A stretch of DNA of 64,000 nucleotides from positions 27,212,942-27,276,941 of the forward strand of contig QCXZ01000001.1 of NCBI GenBank assembly GCA_025024175.1. Reading direction: 5' to 3'. The DNA comes from Rhyzopertha dominica. Lineage: Eukaryota > Arthropoda > Insecta > Coleoptera > Bostrichidae. The first letter of the stretch is position 1. Each line of letters opens with the position of its first letter. Made by a program: the position numbers and the translations under genes. The notes below the pieces were generated by a model. That model had not been told where the DNA came from and searched no databases. It worked only from the letters and a program-made list of their open reading frames with translations. Shown here piece by piece: positions 47,002 through 59,923 of this stretch.

Positions 47002-47332
47002 CAGAGCTTCTACATGCGTTGATTTCTGAATTTTTTGTGTTGGCTTTTTATAACTGCTGCCAAACTACAGTATGCATCGCGATAGTACTTAAGGTTGCAG
47101 TGGGGTGACATTGACCCCACAGCTCCAAAATGTGAACTTTCGGCAACCTTAAAGTTGATTATCCCACAAAACAGTATAGAATATGTTGAAAATACTCGTA
47201 TTAAAAATATATCAAATAATTCAAAAATCGACAAATAACAAGTATACGGCACTTTCCTGAGAGGCGACAAATTGATTTAACCGATAATTTTCATAAGCGC
47301 CCTCGATGCAGCAATCATTTATAGAAACCCTG
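47002..47332 (+). mobile_element. MITE copy 2 with TA target duplication
   Basis: A 331-bp unit with imperfect inverted ends (CAGAGCTTCTA at the left; the right end reads CAGGGTTTCTATAAATGATT from the other strand), flanked by TA (47000-47001 and 47333-47334). The TA target suggests mobilisation by a Tc1/mariner-type transposase. A second, truncated copy in opposite orientation lies at 40845-41187. No coding capacity; the frame 47010-47270 is a shadow. Confidence 0.75.
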
Positions 47333-47607
47333 TATAATTTAACGCACGTTTGACGCTTTCGTCCTTTATTGCACTCCTGAAAGTAACACGCTATTACTCT
47401 TGCCTGCGACTAATACGGGCACAGTTGCTTATGCCAAACAAATTGCAAAATGAAAAAACCCTGTGGTTAAGTCCAACGTCAGTGTAAAATGCAAATAAAG
47501 CTCGTTTGATAATCGACGCAAGTGACTTTGTTGGATGATCACCTATACCGGCTTACATGATCCAAATTTTTATGAACGCCCGTTATTTTAAGAAGACAAA
47601 CACAATA

Positions 47608-47672
47608 CATATACTCTGTGGGCGGGACTAGACCCTGCACCTACTGGATCACCAAGGCCGGCAAATTAAGGT
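47608..47672 (-). repeat. tRNA-like scrap (possible SINE head)
   Basis: The minus strand reads GCCGGCCTTGGTGATCCAGT and then GGGTCTAGTCCCGCCC: a box A-like and a box B-like segment with the anticodon arm deleted between them. Too short for a tRNA. It might be the head of a degraded SINE different from the one at 11650-11754. Confidence 0.3.
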
Positions 47673-50600
47673 AATGATTATCTCAGTAATGATAACAAAT
47701 CCGTTGACTTCTTCTTGACTCGGTTTCTGGCGCTAGATTTTTAGTGATGAGGTCCAAATTTATACACTGCAGAAACACTGTACAAACCAGTACAGTAGCC
47801 ATCAGTGGGCTGTCACTTTATTTGTTTGTCTTCTGGAACTTCTTCAGATATACTGCCGATACAAACCATTTATTTCACATAAATATATTAATATGTAACA
47901 GTAGACCGCATAAAATGATACTATTAAATAATATTTAATAGTAAATTATTTTTACCAACTATATCAATCAGTCTGAGGTAGGAGAGACTGAGTCCAGTAG
48001 GTGGCTTGAACTTATTAGAGCATTTAAATGGCAACCTGCCGTTAGCACGACTAGCATTTATTTACTAAAATTTTATTGCGAAAGGTTTCAGCAACTTGCA
48101 GCAATAGGGATATGCATTGCGTATATGTGCAATAATCCATGTCATTGGACAACCCTTGACTGCAATTTGCATTAGGACGCATTCCCTTTGTGTAGTACGT
48201 CTTATCCCCAGTTTAATAAGTAAAAGTTGATAAAAGTTTATTTTAAATCTTAGAAAAGAATTAACGACGATAGCGCTGCAATATGCAATTACACCGAAAT
48301 AAGTTTTAAAACGTTTTGCGGGATCGTCCTAAATAATCTGCAAACAGCATTCACAATCTTATACTTTTTGTCGATCTCAGTAGCAGGGTACTGAAAATAC
48401 TTCTACTGTTACAAATTCTTAAACTAAACTAAAACAGTTGGTGTAAATAGCAGAATGATAATATGCTTTGCAGAAACTGAGCTAATACCTCTGCCAATTG
48501 AATTTGTCAGCCAACAACTGCTGACTACAAAAATGAAAAATATTTCGATCAGTGCATCACTAATTATCTATTTGCAATCATATACTCGTAAATTTGAGGA
48601 ATGGCTTCCATTATAGCGATTATATAAAAACTACTCAAATTGCAATATTTCCAAATAACGTCATCTGTTATTAAGTTAAATTATCCACCGTTTTTGTTAG
48701 TCAGTTTTCTGAATGTAGGTTACCACGTAATTCAATGCGAGTATTTTTCCCAGTTACATTTAAATAAACACTTGGTAATGCGTTTCATAATGATTACGAA
48801 CAAGAGCTGTTTTTTAATACCTTATTTTGAGTACATATTAAGCTTATGTTATTTATTAGGAATAATGGCTCAGAATAATTTACTTGCTGTTAACAGTGTT
48901 GTATATATAAATACCTGCGAATAAAGTGAACGAATACGTCTATTTCCGCTAATTTTCCAACTGTTTGTCGTGCGTAGGAGTGATACGTGGTTTGTCTGAC
49001 CTTCGACCTCCGAGCTATCAAGCTGAGAAAGGGGCTGTGCTACAATACTAACGGATTCTAAATGGTGTGCCGTTTATATAATCTATCAGACTTCCGAAGG
49101 CAATCTTTTCTACGGTAATTAACGAACTAGGGTAACTCCCACTTCCAGTTGGCGATAAATTCGATAAACAAATCCGCCCGTAATGACTTTTGTACGTGCG
49201 GCCGTTCATTTTAAAATCGCAAACGACAGTCGACACTCTCCCAAAGATGCATGGCGATAGGGGGTAACCCTACACAGGCAATTCGTGGGGTGTAATGCGT
49301 TACCTTTTCCAGTATGTTGTATACTGTGTACACTTGCACGACTTTTATATAATATACACTTTGTCGTCCTGTTTAATTAAGCTAGCAATGAATGACGAGC
49401 GCTACTCCTATTTAAAGGAGCAGTTTACATAGAATCTTAATCTCGTTGAGAATCGTTCTAAAATGAGTTATAACTCGCTAAATTTGAGTGGGGCATTTAA
49501 AAGTATAGCATCTAGAAATATCAGTTATTTAGCGATTAGAGAATTGAATGTCTATTTCCCATCATAGACGAATTTTGGAGTCACATGTACCTTAACTCTA
49601 TAAACACAGTGTGGCCATACGCGATGTATTAGTCAAATGAAGAGAGTGCCTTATAAAACAGTACATAATATTGACCATTTACTGCTGCACTAATAAGTAT
49701 TTATAAGCTGTAGACTGTAAAGTGATGTTAAGCTATTAAGCCTATATATCTATTTCATACTGAAAAGCATGGTAACAATCTTATATTTTAATGTATTCTT
49801 AAATTGCCCTTGGTACTGTTAGCTACACTAAACTTAAATATCTAACTATTTTTTTAGGCTCATGAATGGTGGATACAACCTTAAAAAAAAGTTTATTATA
49901 GCATATTAATAACTATTCCAGGTCAATTAAGTAGCTTGGAAAAATCTTTTCAGGAAATATTTAGCCCTACACTCTTCAGCTACCTAGCATCAAACGTTTT
50001 GTTTTCTGAATTACTAAAGTAGTACGAATACACATGTTTGGAAAACTTCTATCGCTTATTGCACGATATTTAAAATTACCAAACGCCAAAAAATTTACGA
50101 GTCGTTTCTTTTGACGAAGTTTGGCTTATTTATTTATACAAGCAGGAGGTGATGTGTTAATGTTAAAACTTCATGGTGGAGTTACGTCAACGGTAGCAGA
50201 TTGACTTACATGGATGATTCTATTAAAAATAATAAAATTATTCTAACAGAATGGAATCGAATTAATTCCATTAATCCAAATAATTCTATCAGTGAAATCG
50301 GTCAAGAAAATGAAATCATCAGAATGATAACTGCAATTCGATAACAAAAGATAACAATCAAGAACCCACAGCATCTGCAAGTGGATTGACCTTTTCTTAT
50401 TGTAGTAATTGTACGTTAAATGTTACGATTGACAATAAGTAGACATTACAATATTTATTATTATGTAGCAACAAACTCGTTATTATTATTATGTAAGATA
50501 GATTGATAAAAACAATAGCAAATAATTTGTTATATTTACCAGTCGTAAAGTAAAAGCGATCATAAAAAAGTTTTTTATAAATTATCAAAAGGACTGACAT

Positions 50601-52020
50601 TTTACGACTGTCAATGACTCCGTGAAACTAATATTTTTATGTTGCTCACCTAAAAACTAATTAACACCTACGAACATACCGGTGTTTGAAATTACTAATA
50701 CATACATTTCCTTAATCCCCAATTACAGAATTTAGCGTTTTACGGCGGAGCATAGATATTCCCTTGCTAAAAGGGCAAATTATTAAAACTGAAATCGAAG
50801 ACTAGGAAAGAACACCTAAAAACGAAATGTGTTTTAATCATTAAAAGTAGAAAAGATTATTCTATAAAGAGATGAACATACAATTTATTCGAGCAGATTA
50901 TGAATGGTATTAACAAGTTATCTTTCCTAAATTATAAAAAGTAAGTTATTGATTTGTTTATTTGCCTTCCTAATTTCTGATAATTACTCAGTGCATAACT
51001 TATTATTAGACTGTATGTTGTATACATTTACTCATACAAAACTACTAACACAGACATTGCGCATAGGTGTAACGACTTGGACAAAAAAAAATACCTATTA
51101 CGTTGAAAACCAACAGTAAAAATCTGACTTACAAAAATATTTTGTTTTGCATAATTCCAGTACTTTAATACCCCATATCAACAAAACCTAAGCAAAATTT
51201 TTAGTCCGGAAAAATTTAAATCGGTGAGGTTAAGTGACATAATTGTATTTTGTACAGTTGAAAAAACGCGTACTATTTTGTGTAGATATGAAAGTACGAC
51301 AACCAAATTGGGTAACCCACAGTCTGCTCTCGACTTTCCCCGAACACCCCTCCCAGAATTTTAAACTGGAAANTTTGTCTTCCTTTCCATGCCATAATTG
51401 GTGCAGATCGTATCATATTTTTCTCCATTCGCACTTAATGAGATAACAAATGGCGTCCCCTTAAGAAGAGCGATAAAGTCAAGAAAAGGCGTCGGCGACG
51501 GGGCACGTCACCCGCAGCCTTTCACCCCGCGCCCTTTGTTCGCTCATTTTTGCCACGACGGATTACACAAAGACGGGGCCGGAAGTGAATGATCCCGAAC
51601 CGAACGTAAACTTAATCTGCAGGCGCGCAACAAGCCAAACAATATAACATATCCCGAAGTCAGACGCGTTAACATAGGATTCGAAACAAAAGCCGGGATG
51701 ATAAATTCGTGCACGTATATATCTTGGGGTTGTACACGTCTTGGGGTAACGATGTTTCGTCTGTGTTGAACGTGGTGCAGGAGGAAAGCGCGAATAGGGA
51801 AGGTGATGTTTGCCTCTGGGGCACACCCAGCAAAAACTCGGGGAAACTAAAACGCGGCTTGCACTGATCCTGAAGTTATCGCTGAATATTTATTTCTTTA
51901 AATCATTTATAATTTGTACCAGTTTATAAAGATATTGTAGGTGAATTTTAGTTGGGCGAATCTCGCGCCATCTGTTGGTAGGTTTTGTGCCGCAGAGGTT
52001 AGTTTGTACAGATGCCGTTA
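47673..52020. other. Intergenic; GC-richer islands, no gene
   Basis: No coding region is supported. 49060-49270 and 51460-51850 are GC-richer and non-repetitive, with open frames on both strands but no recognised domain; they may be conserved non-coding DNA or undetected exons. Confidence 0.35.
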
Positions 52021-52021
52021 G

Positions 52022-52042
52022 AAGGTTAGTTAGGTTAGGTTA
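52022..52042 (+). repeat. Short TTAGG-type run
   Basis: 'gaaggttagttaggttaggt' spans most of it: about three to four TTAGG-like units, the insect telomere motif. It is far too short for a telomere, and such runs also occur inside dispersed repeats. Confidence 0.5.
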
Positions 52043-55000
52043 GAAAGGAAAGATGTGCGCTAGACGTGGTGATGGATGTTGTCGAATATGGAATAAACTG
52101 TTTAAAACTGTGACGGCCATTATTTAAAGAAACATCCTGAAATATCTTTAAAATTTGTACGATAACTGTGTTTATGAATTGAATATAACGTTTCTCATCG
52201 AAGTGCAAGTTCACCTTATGTTCACGGATAACAGATGGCGGTAAGTTCAATTAATACTGTCAGAATAATACCTGTAATCCGTCAAAACTAGTTATTATGA
52301 AAGTTTAATGGTCGTACCTGCGTGGCAATTAGCCAGCTCATTACTGTATGTATTTATACATTATAAATGTATTTAAATAGACAATTAAATAATTTAACGA
52401 TACTATGATTTCAGTCGAACGATATTTGCTACAGCATAAAGTACTTCAACAGATGGTGAAGGAAGACGATATATGGATTTGTTGGATGCTGAATCAAGTA
52501 ATGAAATACATTCATATTTTTTGCAATGTGTCTAGTAATATGTGCCTAGAACAATATGTTAATTGAGTAACTGTTCAAAAAAAATATAATTGGTGAAGAT
52601 GTTTTGTTTATATAAATATTAATCACTGTTGTACTGTACTGTACATAATGCATAAAAATAGTTTTATTATTAGAGAAAAACTTGGCTTAAAATTTAGTAT
52701 AAGACTTTTGAGACAATGGGATACATTTTCTTAAAATTGAAACTTACATTCTAATTAAGCGATGCGAAGAACATGCCGATGCATATACGATTTCAATTGT
52801 CGTTAAAGAAATCAAGTTACATCCTTTCATTGTGTTGTATTTGACTTGAACCTTTCTTCAGTAACTTACTGTCACAGATAACATGTAAAGTTTTAATGTA
52901 AAGGGAAAAGGGGTTATGGCTCCATGCAATAAAAGATAAAATATTTCCACCCACTTTAGACAATATATACCAAACCCAATATAAAAAAATCAAAACTATC
53001 ATGCATTATTAAAAGCTAAAAATACGCGAATTCACCTGATAACCTTCAGCCTCCAACAGTCCACGTGTCCACGGTGACGTTAGCTGCCGTCCGTCGTTTT
53101 GTTGCCAGCTGCAAGCCACCGAACGTTACGGCAGCCGTCGGCCAAAACCAAATTAAGCAGTTCCCAGGAAAGACGGGACACTCTGTAAAAGTGAATATTT
53201 TTTACGTACTCACAGCTCAAGCTTGCAGAATTTCTATTAGAATATTTTTCTATAGATAATATTAATGGAATAATGGGAGTCCTGGGTGCGCCATCATGTA
53301 TATGGAAATAATGAAAAAATATCTCCAAGCTACCTGTAGTAGGCATAAATGGACTGTTAGCCTTAATAAAAGTGAAACTGTCTATCCAAAGTTGATTGCG
53401 AAGCAGATAGCAAAGCATAGACATATATTAAAAAAATGATGACTGTTAAATACTCGTAATATTTAGTTAAATATATTGTGGTGCCGATCAAAATTTTCTC
53501 TCTGTTTGCTACGCGAAATTTGCAAAGCTCTGCATAGAAAGGAGTATTTGTATTCATTCTGTTTTTATTATCACTAATGAATTGAACACATTTATTCATT
53601 TATTTTTGTAGTGGAATACGCACTGTATGGGATCATGTAGTCATCATGAATGAGATGCATCAACCACAAAAGTTTGCATATCATTTTTGAAATGAAGCCT
53701 AAACAAAGTGCTAAGAGTATATTGGACAAAAATCGAGAGCTTTCAAGCTTAGAAAGACTACGCTAAATGACATTCTAACTTTTAAATCACTGAGGCAAAA
53801 GCAAAAAAAAATAATATAGTCCATAGTACTTCTCAGCGGCATTCCATTATTTAAATTCCTCGGCGTTTTCCAATCCCAATCGAAAAAAAGACCTGGTCTC
53901 CCCGTGCATTAGAGGGCGAGCCGAACGCGTAAGCCCGGCTTAATCCCTGAATAATGCAATAAGCGATTTGTAGTTCTTTCGTAGCCGGTAGATTTGGCGT
54001 GACTAGGGGGACGAGACGGGCTCGATAAATCAAAGTGGGCCGCGAAACGGGACCGCGCGCCAGATAAGCGGATCAGGCCTCCTTCTCATCGAGTCGGTAT
54101 CAGGCACTCGGAGCAAGAGCCTCGATAATCCGATGCAAATATAGACAGAACCACCATTATCCACTTAACATACGCAAAAAGGGGTTGGCAAGCAGTAAAA
54201 ACGGCCACCCGTCCTTTGCTTATCTCATCGCATACGGAAGCAAATCACTGGCTCTAAAGATAGTGCTGGATTATATATTATTCTTGCGGTAATCGCAATT
54301 AAGTAAGATCATGGGAGTTAAAAACTACAAATAGCTTAGTTCGAAACGAAACCTATAGAAGAGAGGAATGATTTACTATACCTACAGCATGGCATGGTTT
54401 TTTATCCATTATGTTAATTTCATTTTTCGTTAAAGCGTTATTAGAACAATTTCAACCGACTGTAGCATCACCATTTACAGAAACTTTACGCTCTACTTTC
54501 GAATAATACGTAGGAAATAAGGATATATCTACTAAAGCGCTACCTAGGAAATTTAGGGTAAGTATTTAAACACTGTGTAACTCCTATTTATAATTTATCG
54601 ATAACCATTTAGTATATTGTACTGTAAAGTATGCATATACTAAACCTTTCTCTAAATTTATTACTTTAAGAGATTTTGAAAGCTTAGATATTGAGATACA
54701 TTCTATATCTTGAAAGAGATTATACGATAATAAAAACGAGGAAATTAAGTTTTTGAATGAGAACACTATCATATTGGTGCGGAAAAAGGGTTAACTGATA
54801 ATTTGAATTATATTGTATCACTTCGTAACGCAGCTCTTCAAAAGTTTAAACGTACCTATAAGATTGAACATTGGAATTATTACAAACAGCTACGAAATTA
54901 CATCACGATGCTTTGCCGAAAGGAAATAAAGGTTATTATAGTACACGTTTTCATCCAGGCCTTGAAAATATGTCAAAGGATGTGTTCTTGTTCTTCGAAT

Positions 55001-55105
55001 TCTTCGAGCACACCTTTACCTGATTGGTTCATTTATAGCTTACCTACCTTAGAACCTGATGAGGACATGATAAAAAGCTAGCACTGTGGCAAAACTAATT
55101 TCTAC
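52043..55105. other. Intergenic; GC-richer islands, no gene
   Basis: 53040-53190 is CG-rich and open on both strands without recognised domains. 53880-54140 is a clear GC-rich island ('gagggcgagccgaacgcg', 'gggccgcgaaacgggaccgc') in AT-rich surroundings, a candidate conserved element or promoter. The rest is AT-rich. Confidence 0.35.
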
Positions 55106-55521
55106 AATTAAAACGAATGCAACTGTGTTGCACGTATCTGTTACAGTTTTTGATTAGTATGCTAAATTACAATGGAATAAGTGGTCAGGCTACTAACTTC
55201 TTTCGGAAAATGTGCTATATGTGTGTCATTTATAAGTGTTGTCAGGTGTCACTATATGCGAGCGGAAATAGGAACACTACGCGCTGCAATCACACTCTGG
55301 CACACGCTGCGAAACTGTATGCATCAATGTATGTATGATTGTATCAGGTGCGGGGAAATAAACATTGTTCATAAGTTAATCGAAGTGTTATTTACCGACA
55401 CCCAACATGCAAAGGACATTACAAAAAATTTACGCTGGCAAGCAGCTGTAGTAAAATTGCGAAAACGTGGCCGGCGAAATTGCGAAGGTCAAGGACGTGA
55501 TCGGTGGAAAAGAGAAGCAAG
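55106..55521 (+). mobile_element. Probable 5' LTR and leader of a Ty3/gypsy element
   Basis: The sequence before the gypsy gag includes AATAAA at 55359 followed by a likely LTR end near 55407 (...CACCCAACA), then a leader with CTGGCAAGCAGC at about 55436, which may be the primer-binding site. The LTR start is not certain (about 55120-55130). No second LTR copy is in the window to confirm the limits. Confidence 0.4.
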
Positions 55522-56410
55522 ATGACGGAAAGCAGATCTCCCGGAGGCAGCATATCACAAGCAAGTAGTAACATGTCACAAGTTGGTCAATCACGGGAAT
55601 TTTCCCTAAGGATTTCAGACTGGTCTATTGATAAAGCCAGGTTAAATAACTATTTTTTGGCGAACAAAATTACCGATAAGGGGTTACAACGCGCCATTTT
55701 GCTTAACGTGCTGGATGAAGATGCTTATAAGTTAATTTTCGATTTGTGTAGTCCAGAAAGGCCAGAGGATGAGTCATGGGACGCCATAATCAAGGCATTC
55801 GACAAGCATTTAGCACCGCAAAGAGCAGTTTTTGCGGCGCGTTATCACTTTTACGCTGCCAAGAAAGAAGCCGACGAGGGCGTTCACGATTGGGCGGTAA
55901 GAGTTGGAAGTTTAGCGGTTCCATGTCAGTTTGAAGCAGGCATACTGGCAACAGCTTTAAAAGACAAGTTTGTTTTTGGGTTCGAGATAGGGCCAGTGTT
56001 GGAGTCCTTGATGGAAAAGGAAATTAGCACATCATTCGAAAAAATGGTGGAAGCGGCTGCAAATAAGATGGCGGCGCTGGACATGAAGAAAGAAGTGGGC
56101 CATGGAACTGGTAGAGGTGAAAATGTAAATTATGTCAATTCGAACCAGAAGAGGAATGGAACCAGAAATAATGTGAAGCAGTGGCAACGCAGGGATCATC
56201 GGCCGGAAAACGCCGGAGCCAGAAATAACGCGAAGCGGTGGCAACCAAGGGATCATCGCCCAGAGGACCTTAGAGAACGTCAACTGAGATGTCCAGCTTG
56301 TGGAAATTATCACGCAAAAGATAAGTGTTTTCATAAGAATACAATATGTTTTTTTATGCAAGAAACGTGGTCATTTAGCTTCATTTTGTAAAAGTAACAG
56401 ATATGTATAA
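55522..56410 (+). pseudogene. Ty3/gypsy gag
   Basis: The first ATG is at 55522 (MTESRSPGG); the frame is open from a GTG at 55504. About 270 residues of capsid-like sequence follow, then an Arg/Asn/Gln-rich stretch with a repeated unit (RDHRPE twice). The end is a zinc-binding region with CPACGNYHAKDKC and, after a one-base shift in the T-run at 56348-56355, a CCHC knuckle of the CxxCxxxGHxxxxC type. The shift replaces that knuckle with unrelated residues in the uncorrected frame, so this gag is defective. It lies directly before a protease/RT frame, the usual gag-pol order. It is part of the outermost element of a triple nest. Confidence 0.8.
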
Positions 56411-56996
56411 GAGGACTCAAGCTGTCACTTATAATTTAAATGATGCCAGCAGCAGTAGTACAGAGGATTTGCCTCTGTATACAATTAAAAGTGAGGGCTT
56501 GAAGCCATATTATGTATTTTTGCTAATATTAGGAAAACCATTAAAACGTGAAATCGATTCAGGGTCAAGTATTAGTGCTATTTCATTAGAATGTTATGCG
56601 TTATATTTTTCAGAGGTGGAACTGCATCAGTCAGATAAATGCCTTTCTATGATAAAACGAAGGTTAAACCTGTTGGCATGATGAAAAATGTGGAAATAAC
56701 TTTTAACCGTGTAACTAGTAGGCTAGATATTTATGTCTTTGAAAACGGCGGTCCACCAATTGTAGGTCGGGATTTTTTGGCAAGAAACAATGTTACTTTT
56801 ACACAAGTAAATTATCTAGAATGTGATGAAAAAATCGTGGATTCACTAAAAACGAAGTTCGCTAAAGTTTTCTCGGCTGACTTGGGGTGTTTTAATAAAG
56901 GTAAAGCGAGTATTATGTTAAAAAACCCTGGAGTCACGCCTAAATTTTATCGTGCTCATCCAGTACCATTTGCTTTAAGAAGATTAGTTGAAGCAG
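56403..56996 (+). pseudogene. Ty3/gypsy pol, protease and start of RT, truncated
   Basis: The protease active-site region reads IDSGSSISAIS (about 56550-56582; DSGS form of an aspartic protease). After a frame change near 56640-56650 the second part continues with PIVGRDFLARNN (flap/dimer region, about 56755-56790), then the RT lead-in LKTKFAKVFSADLG and VPFALRRLVEA. The family sequence breaks off exactly where a TGTTTGGGCC LTR begins (56997). The rest of pol would lie beyond the inserted elements, outside the window. Confidence 0.8.
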
Positions 56997-57494
56997 TGTT
57001 TGGGCCATCCTTTATTTTTATTTTATTATTTTATTATTGGTATTATTGGTCTCATATATGGGAATAGTAGCGACAGATGGCGAAGTGAGCCGGTTTCGTT
57101 AATTTTGTTTTTGCCAACAAAAAAAAACCGCGATAACGAGATTCGTTAGTTCGAAGCCCTAGAGCATCGTGCTCGGTGAAATCGTTCCGCAATCCTTACT
57201 GAAAATCAAAGACTTTTTTTCGGAGTTTAANCGCGCTAGGACTATCGCGGTGGCATCCCCTGGTCCTCTCCCTTTCGCCACCTACAGCTGAAGACGACGA
57301 CGACTCGCGAGTACGTGTGCTACGGTGAGTTTTACTCTTTGTTACCGCTCGCGCATACATTTTTGGTCCATTCGAGCCGCATTTTTGAATACATTCGCTT
57401 CGCCTACGGTTGCTATTCTCGCCTAATTGTCGTAAAGCCGCGTTGAATTTGTACCTTTCGCTTATGGTTTGCTTGTATTGTTCAAATATTCGCA
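56997..57494 (+). mobile_element. 5' LTR and leader of BEL/Pao element 1
   Basis: It begins TGTTTGGGCC directly after the interrupted gypsy RT and precedes the BEL gag ATG at 57495. The LTR/leader border is not certain; a candidate primer-binding site TGGCATCCCCTGG lies at about 57251-57263. The second LTR is outside the window, so the left boundary rests on where gypsy homology ends and a TG appears. Confidence 0.55.
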
Positions 57495-58446
57495 ATGAGT
57501 GCTAAAAAATTGGCTGTGCTTAACGCCAAAAAAGAAACTGTTTTTACGCATACAACGCTTATAAGATAGTAGTAAGAAGGTCACAAAAGCCAGTGATTTA
57601 AAAGATTTTAGAGCTCGCTTAGAAACATTAGAAGAAACTAAACAAGCATTTGATGACATAAGTCTCATCAATGAAATTAGTTTGGAATTAAATGACAATT
57701 ACATTCCAAATTTTGCGCCAATTGACGCTGTAGATGAAATGTACTGTCATATCAAAATGGTGACTAAACTGGTTCTCGAAGGTAGCAGTATGGAAAATTC
57801 CTCTTCCGTATCTTCAAATGCAGGTCAAAAGGGTTCCATTAGACTTCCCAAAATAGAATTGCGCACATTCACAGGTGTTCAAGCTGAATGGCCGGTTTTT
57901 TATCAGACTTTTAAAAGCTTAATACATGACAATCCCGATTTAGAACCAATAAGCAAATTANATTATTTGTTAGGTAAACTTGAGGGTAAAGCGTTAACCG
58001 TTTGCTCAGGTATTTCTCCAAATGCCGCAAATTATGACTTAATTTGGAAANCTCTTGTGGATAAGTATGAAGATGAACGGGCTTTAGCGNGCTGCTATAT
58101 GNAACAAATTGTTGGCTTCAATGCTGCTCATAATGAAAATGCTTCGTGTTTGAACGCATTCTTAGAAAAATTTTATGCTTCAGTCAGGGCTTTACAAAAC
58201 CTAAACATTACCGATATGGGTGACTTTATCTTATCGTATTTAGCGCTCTCTAAGCTCGACAAAGACACAGTTAAACTTTTCGAAATGTCTCGTCGGGGAA
58301 AGAAGGAAAATCCTACATATAGTGAAGTTTTAGATTTTGTTAAAGAACAAACAAAGATCTTGACGGTAAATGAAAAATCTAGTCTTCTTTCAATCAAAAT
58401 ATGGCCAACAAACAAAAGAGTCATCAAATTTGTAACAGCAATTTAA
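57495..58446 (+). pseudogene. BEL/Pao element 1 gag
   Basis: The frame starts MSAKKLAVLNAKKE at 57495 and is broken by a shift and stops near 57560. It then continues with a Gag of BEL type (DUF1759-like): LPKIELRTFTGVQAEWPVFY at about 57843-57902, then a YLLGKLEGKA block at 57963-57992 followed by a long helical region to 58446. Four N positions fall in it. Another frame change near 58395 leads into the zinc-knuckle part. Gag forms the virus-like particle. Inactive as written. Confidence 0.8.
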
Positions 58447-59153
58447 ATACGCGCGCATTTTTAGCCTCGAATTCAAATACAGTTTGTATTTATTGTAATG
58501 CTCCTCATTTATTATTTTCGTGCGAGAAATTTTCTGCGTTGTCGCCTCAAGATCGTTATGGTGTTGTCAAAACCAAATCACTTTGTATAAATTATTTAAG
58601 CTCCATGCACAAAGTAAATGCCTGTAAATCAAAACACACATGTCGCACTTGTGGATCACGACATCATAGTGTACATTTCACAAAATCAACTGTCGGTGAT
58701 AAATCGATCTCTCAGCCGGTTTTAGAGAACGCGAAACAAGAAGAATCGCAAGATAATGCAGTAAATTCTTTCTGTTCGACCACGCCAAGTTGCAGTTACA
58801 CTGTTCTGTTATCTACAGCTATAATTCGCATTTTCTTACCTAATGGTAAAACACCATGTATTCGAGTGCTTGTTGATAATACAAGTCAGTCAAATTTTTT
58901 AACTAAATCTTGCTGCAAGAGGTCAAAATTGCCAACTTCTCAATACGCGTCGTTAGTTTCTGGAATGGGCGTGTATCCTCAAAAAATTACAGGTCAAGTT
59001 CATCTGAAAGTTACTACAAAATTTGAGTCTACACTTACTTACAAAATAAAAGCTCTAGTGATAGATGACATTTCGTCTCATTTCCCATCTTTTAAGGTTT
59101 CGGCCTCCAATTTTGAATTTTTAAAGAATCTTCCACTTGCGGATGAGAAATAG
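58401..59153 (+). pseudogene. BEL/Pao element 1 zinc knuckles and protease
   Basis: Two cysteine/histidine knuckles are seen, CIYCNAPHLLFSC and CRTCGSRHHSVH. A third between them has lost its second Cys (CINYLSSMH). The protease segment that should carry a D-S/T-G-S-Q active site reads LVDNTSQSNFL, so the catalytic motif is altered. The frame ends at a stop at 59151, and the family reading resumes in another frame. Confidence 0.75.
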
Positions 59154-59923
59154 ATGGCATTCTAGGGGCAGAGATGTTCGGAAAAATCATTGGTTCGAAT
59201 AAAATTGTTGACGATAGTAACAACTTGTTTGCGACAGAAACAACGTTAGGTTATATTGTGTCGGGAAAAGCTAAAATTGTTGATTCCGTTTTAGAACCGC
59301 TTACTGATTTAGTTAAAAGGTTTTGGGAATTAGAAGAAGTAGAATCATCTTCTTCTTTACTAAGTGCGGAGGAAGAAGAATGCGAACAGTTCTTTGTTTC
59401 AACTCATTCTAGACAAGATGATGGTCGATATATTGTGCGCCTACCGTTCACAAGAGATCCTAAGTGTTTAGGAAATTCGACTTCTGTAGCTCGTGTGAGA
59501 TTCGCAACTCTAGAAAGGCAATTATCTCTCGATCCAAAATACAAAAACGATTATAGTTCTTCCATACAAGATCAAATTGCTAATAACTATTTATCAGAAG
59601 TTAATGAATCCGTTGCACCACAATTAAATTACTATATACCGCATCACGGTGTTAAGAAAGAGAGCGTCAGTACTCCTTTACGAATTGTTCTTGACGCAAG
59701 CGCAAAAACTGATAGTGGCATATCGCTTAAAGATATATTGCATAAAGGGCCTAAGCTGCAGGCTGACATAATTAACGTTTTGTTAAATTTTCGTTTATTT
59801 GACGTCGCGATTACCGCTGATTTACGAAACATGTTTCTTCAAATCTTAATATCTCCGGAAGATAGAATAATTTCAGAGAATATTGTGGAGGTTTTCGCAA
59901 ATGCAACCATTGGTTATTTATGA
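59154..59923 (+). pseudogene. BEL/Pao element 1 reverse transcriptase, N-terminal part
   Basis: It continues the protease-RT linker (ILGAEMFGKI) and contains PHHGVKKES and LRIVLDASAKT (RT blocks near 59640-59705), then ITADLRNMFLQI with the first catalytic Asp of RT (about 59810-59844). Another frame change near 59880 leads to the fingers/palm continuation. Confidence 0.8.

Noticed and set aside
56032..56361. Minus-strand frame opposite gypsy gag
   Set aside because: Shadow of the plus-strand gag, which has family motifs.
57196..57495. Minus-strand Arg/Ser-rich frame in the BEL-1 leader
   Set aside because: Lies in LTR/leader DNA and shows only low-complexity composition.
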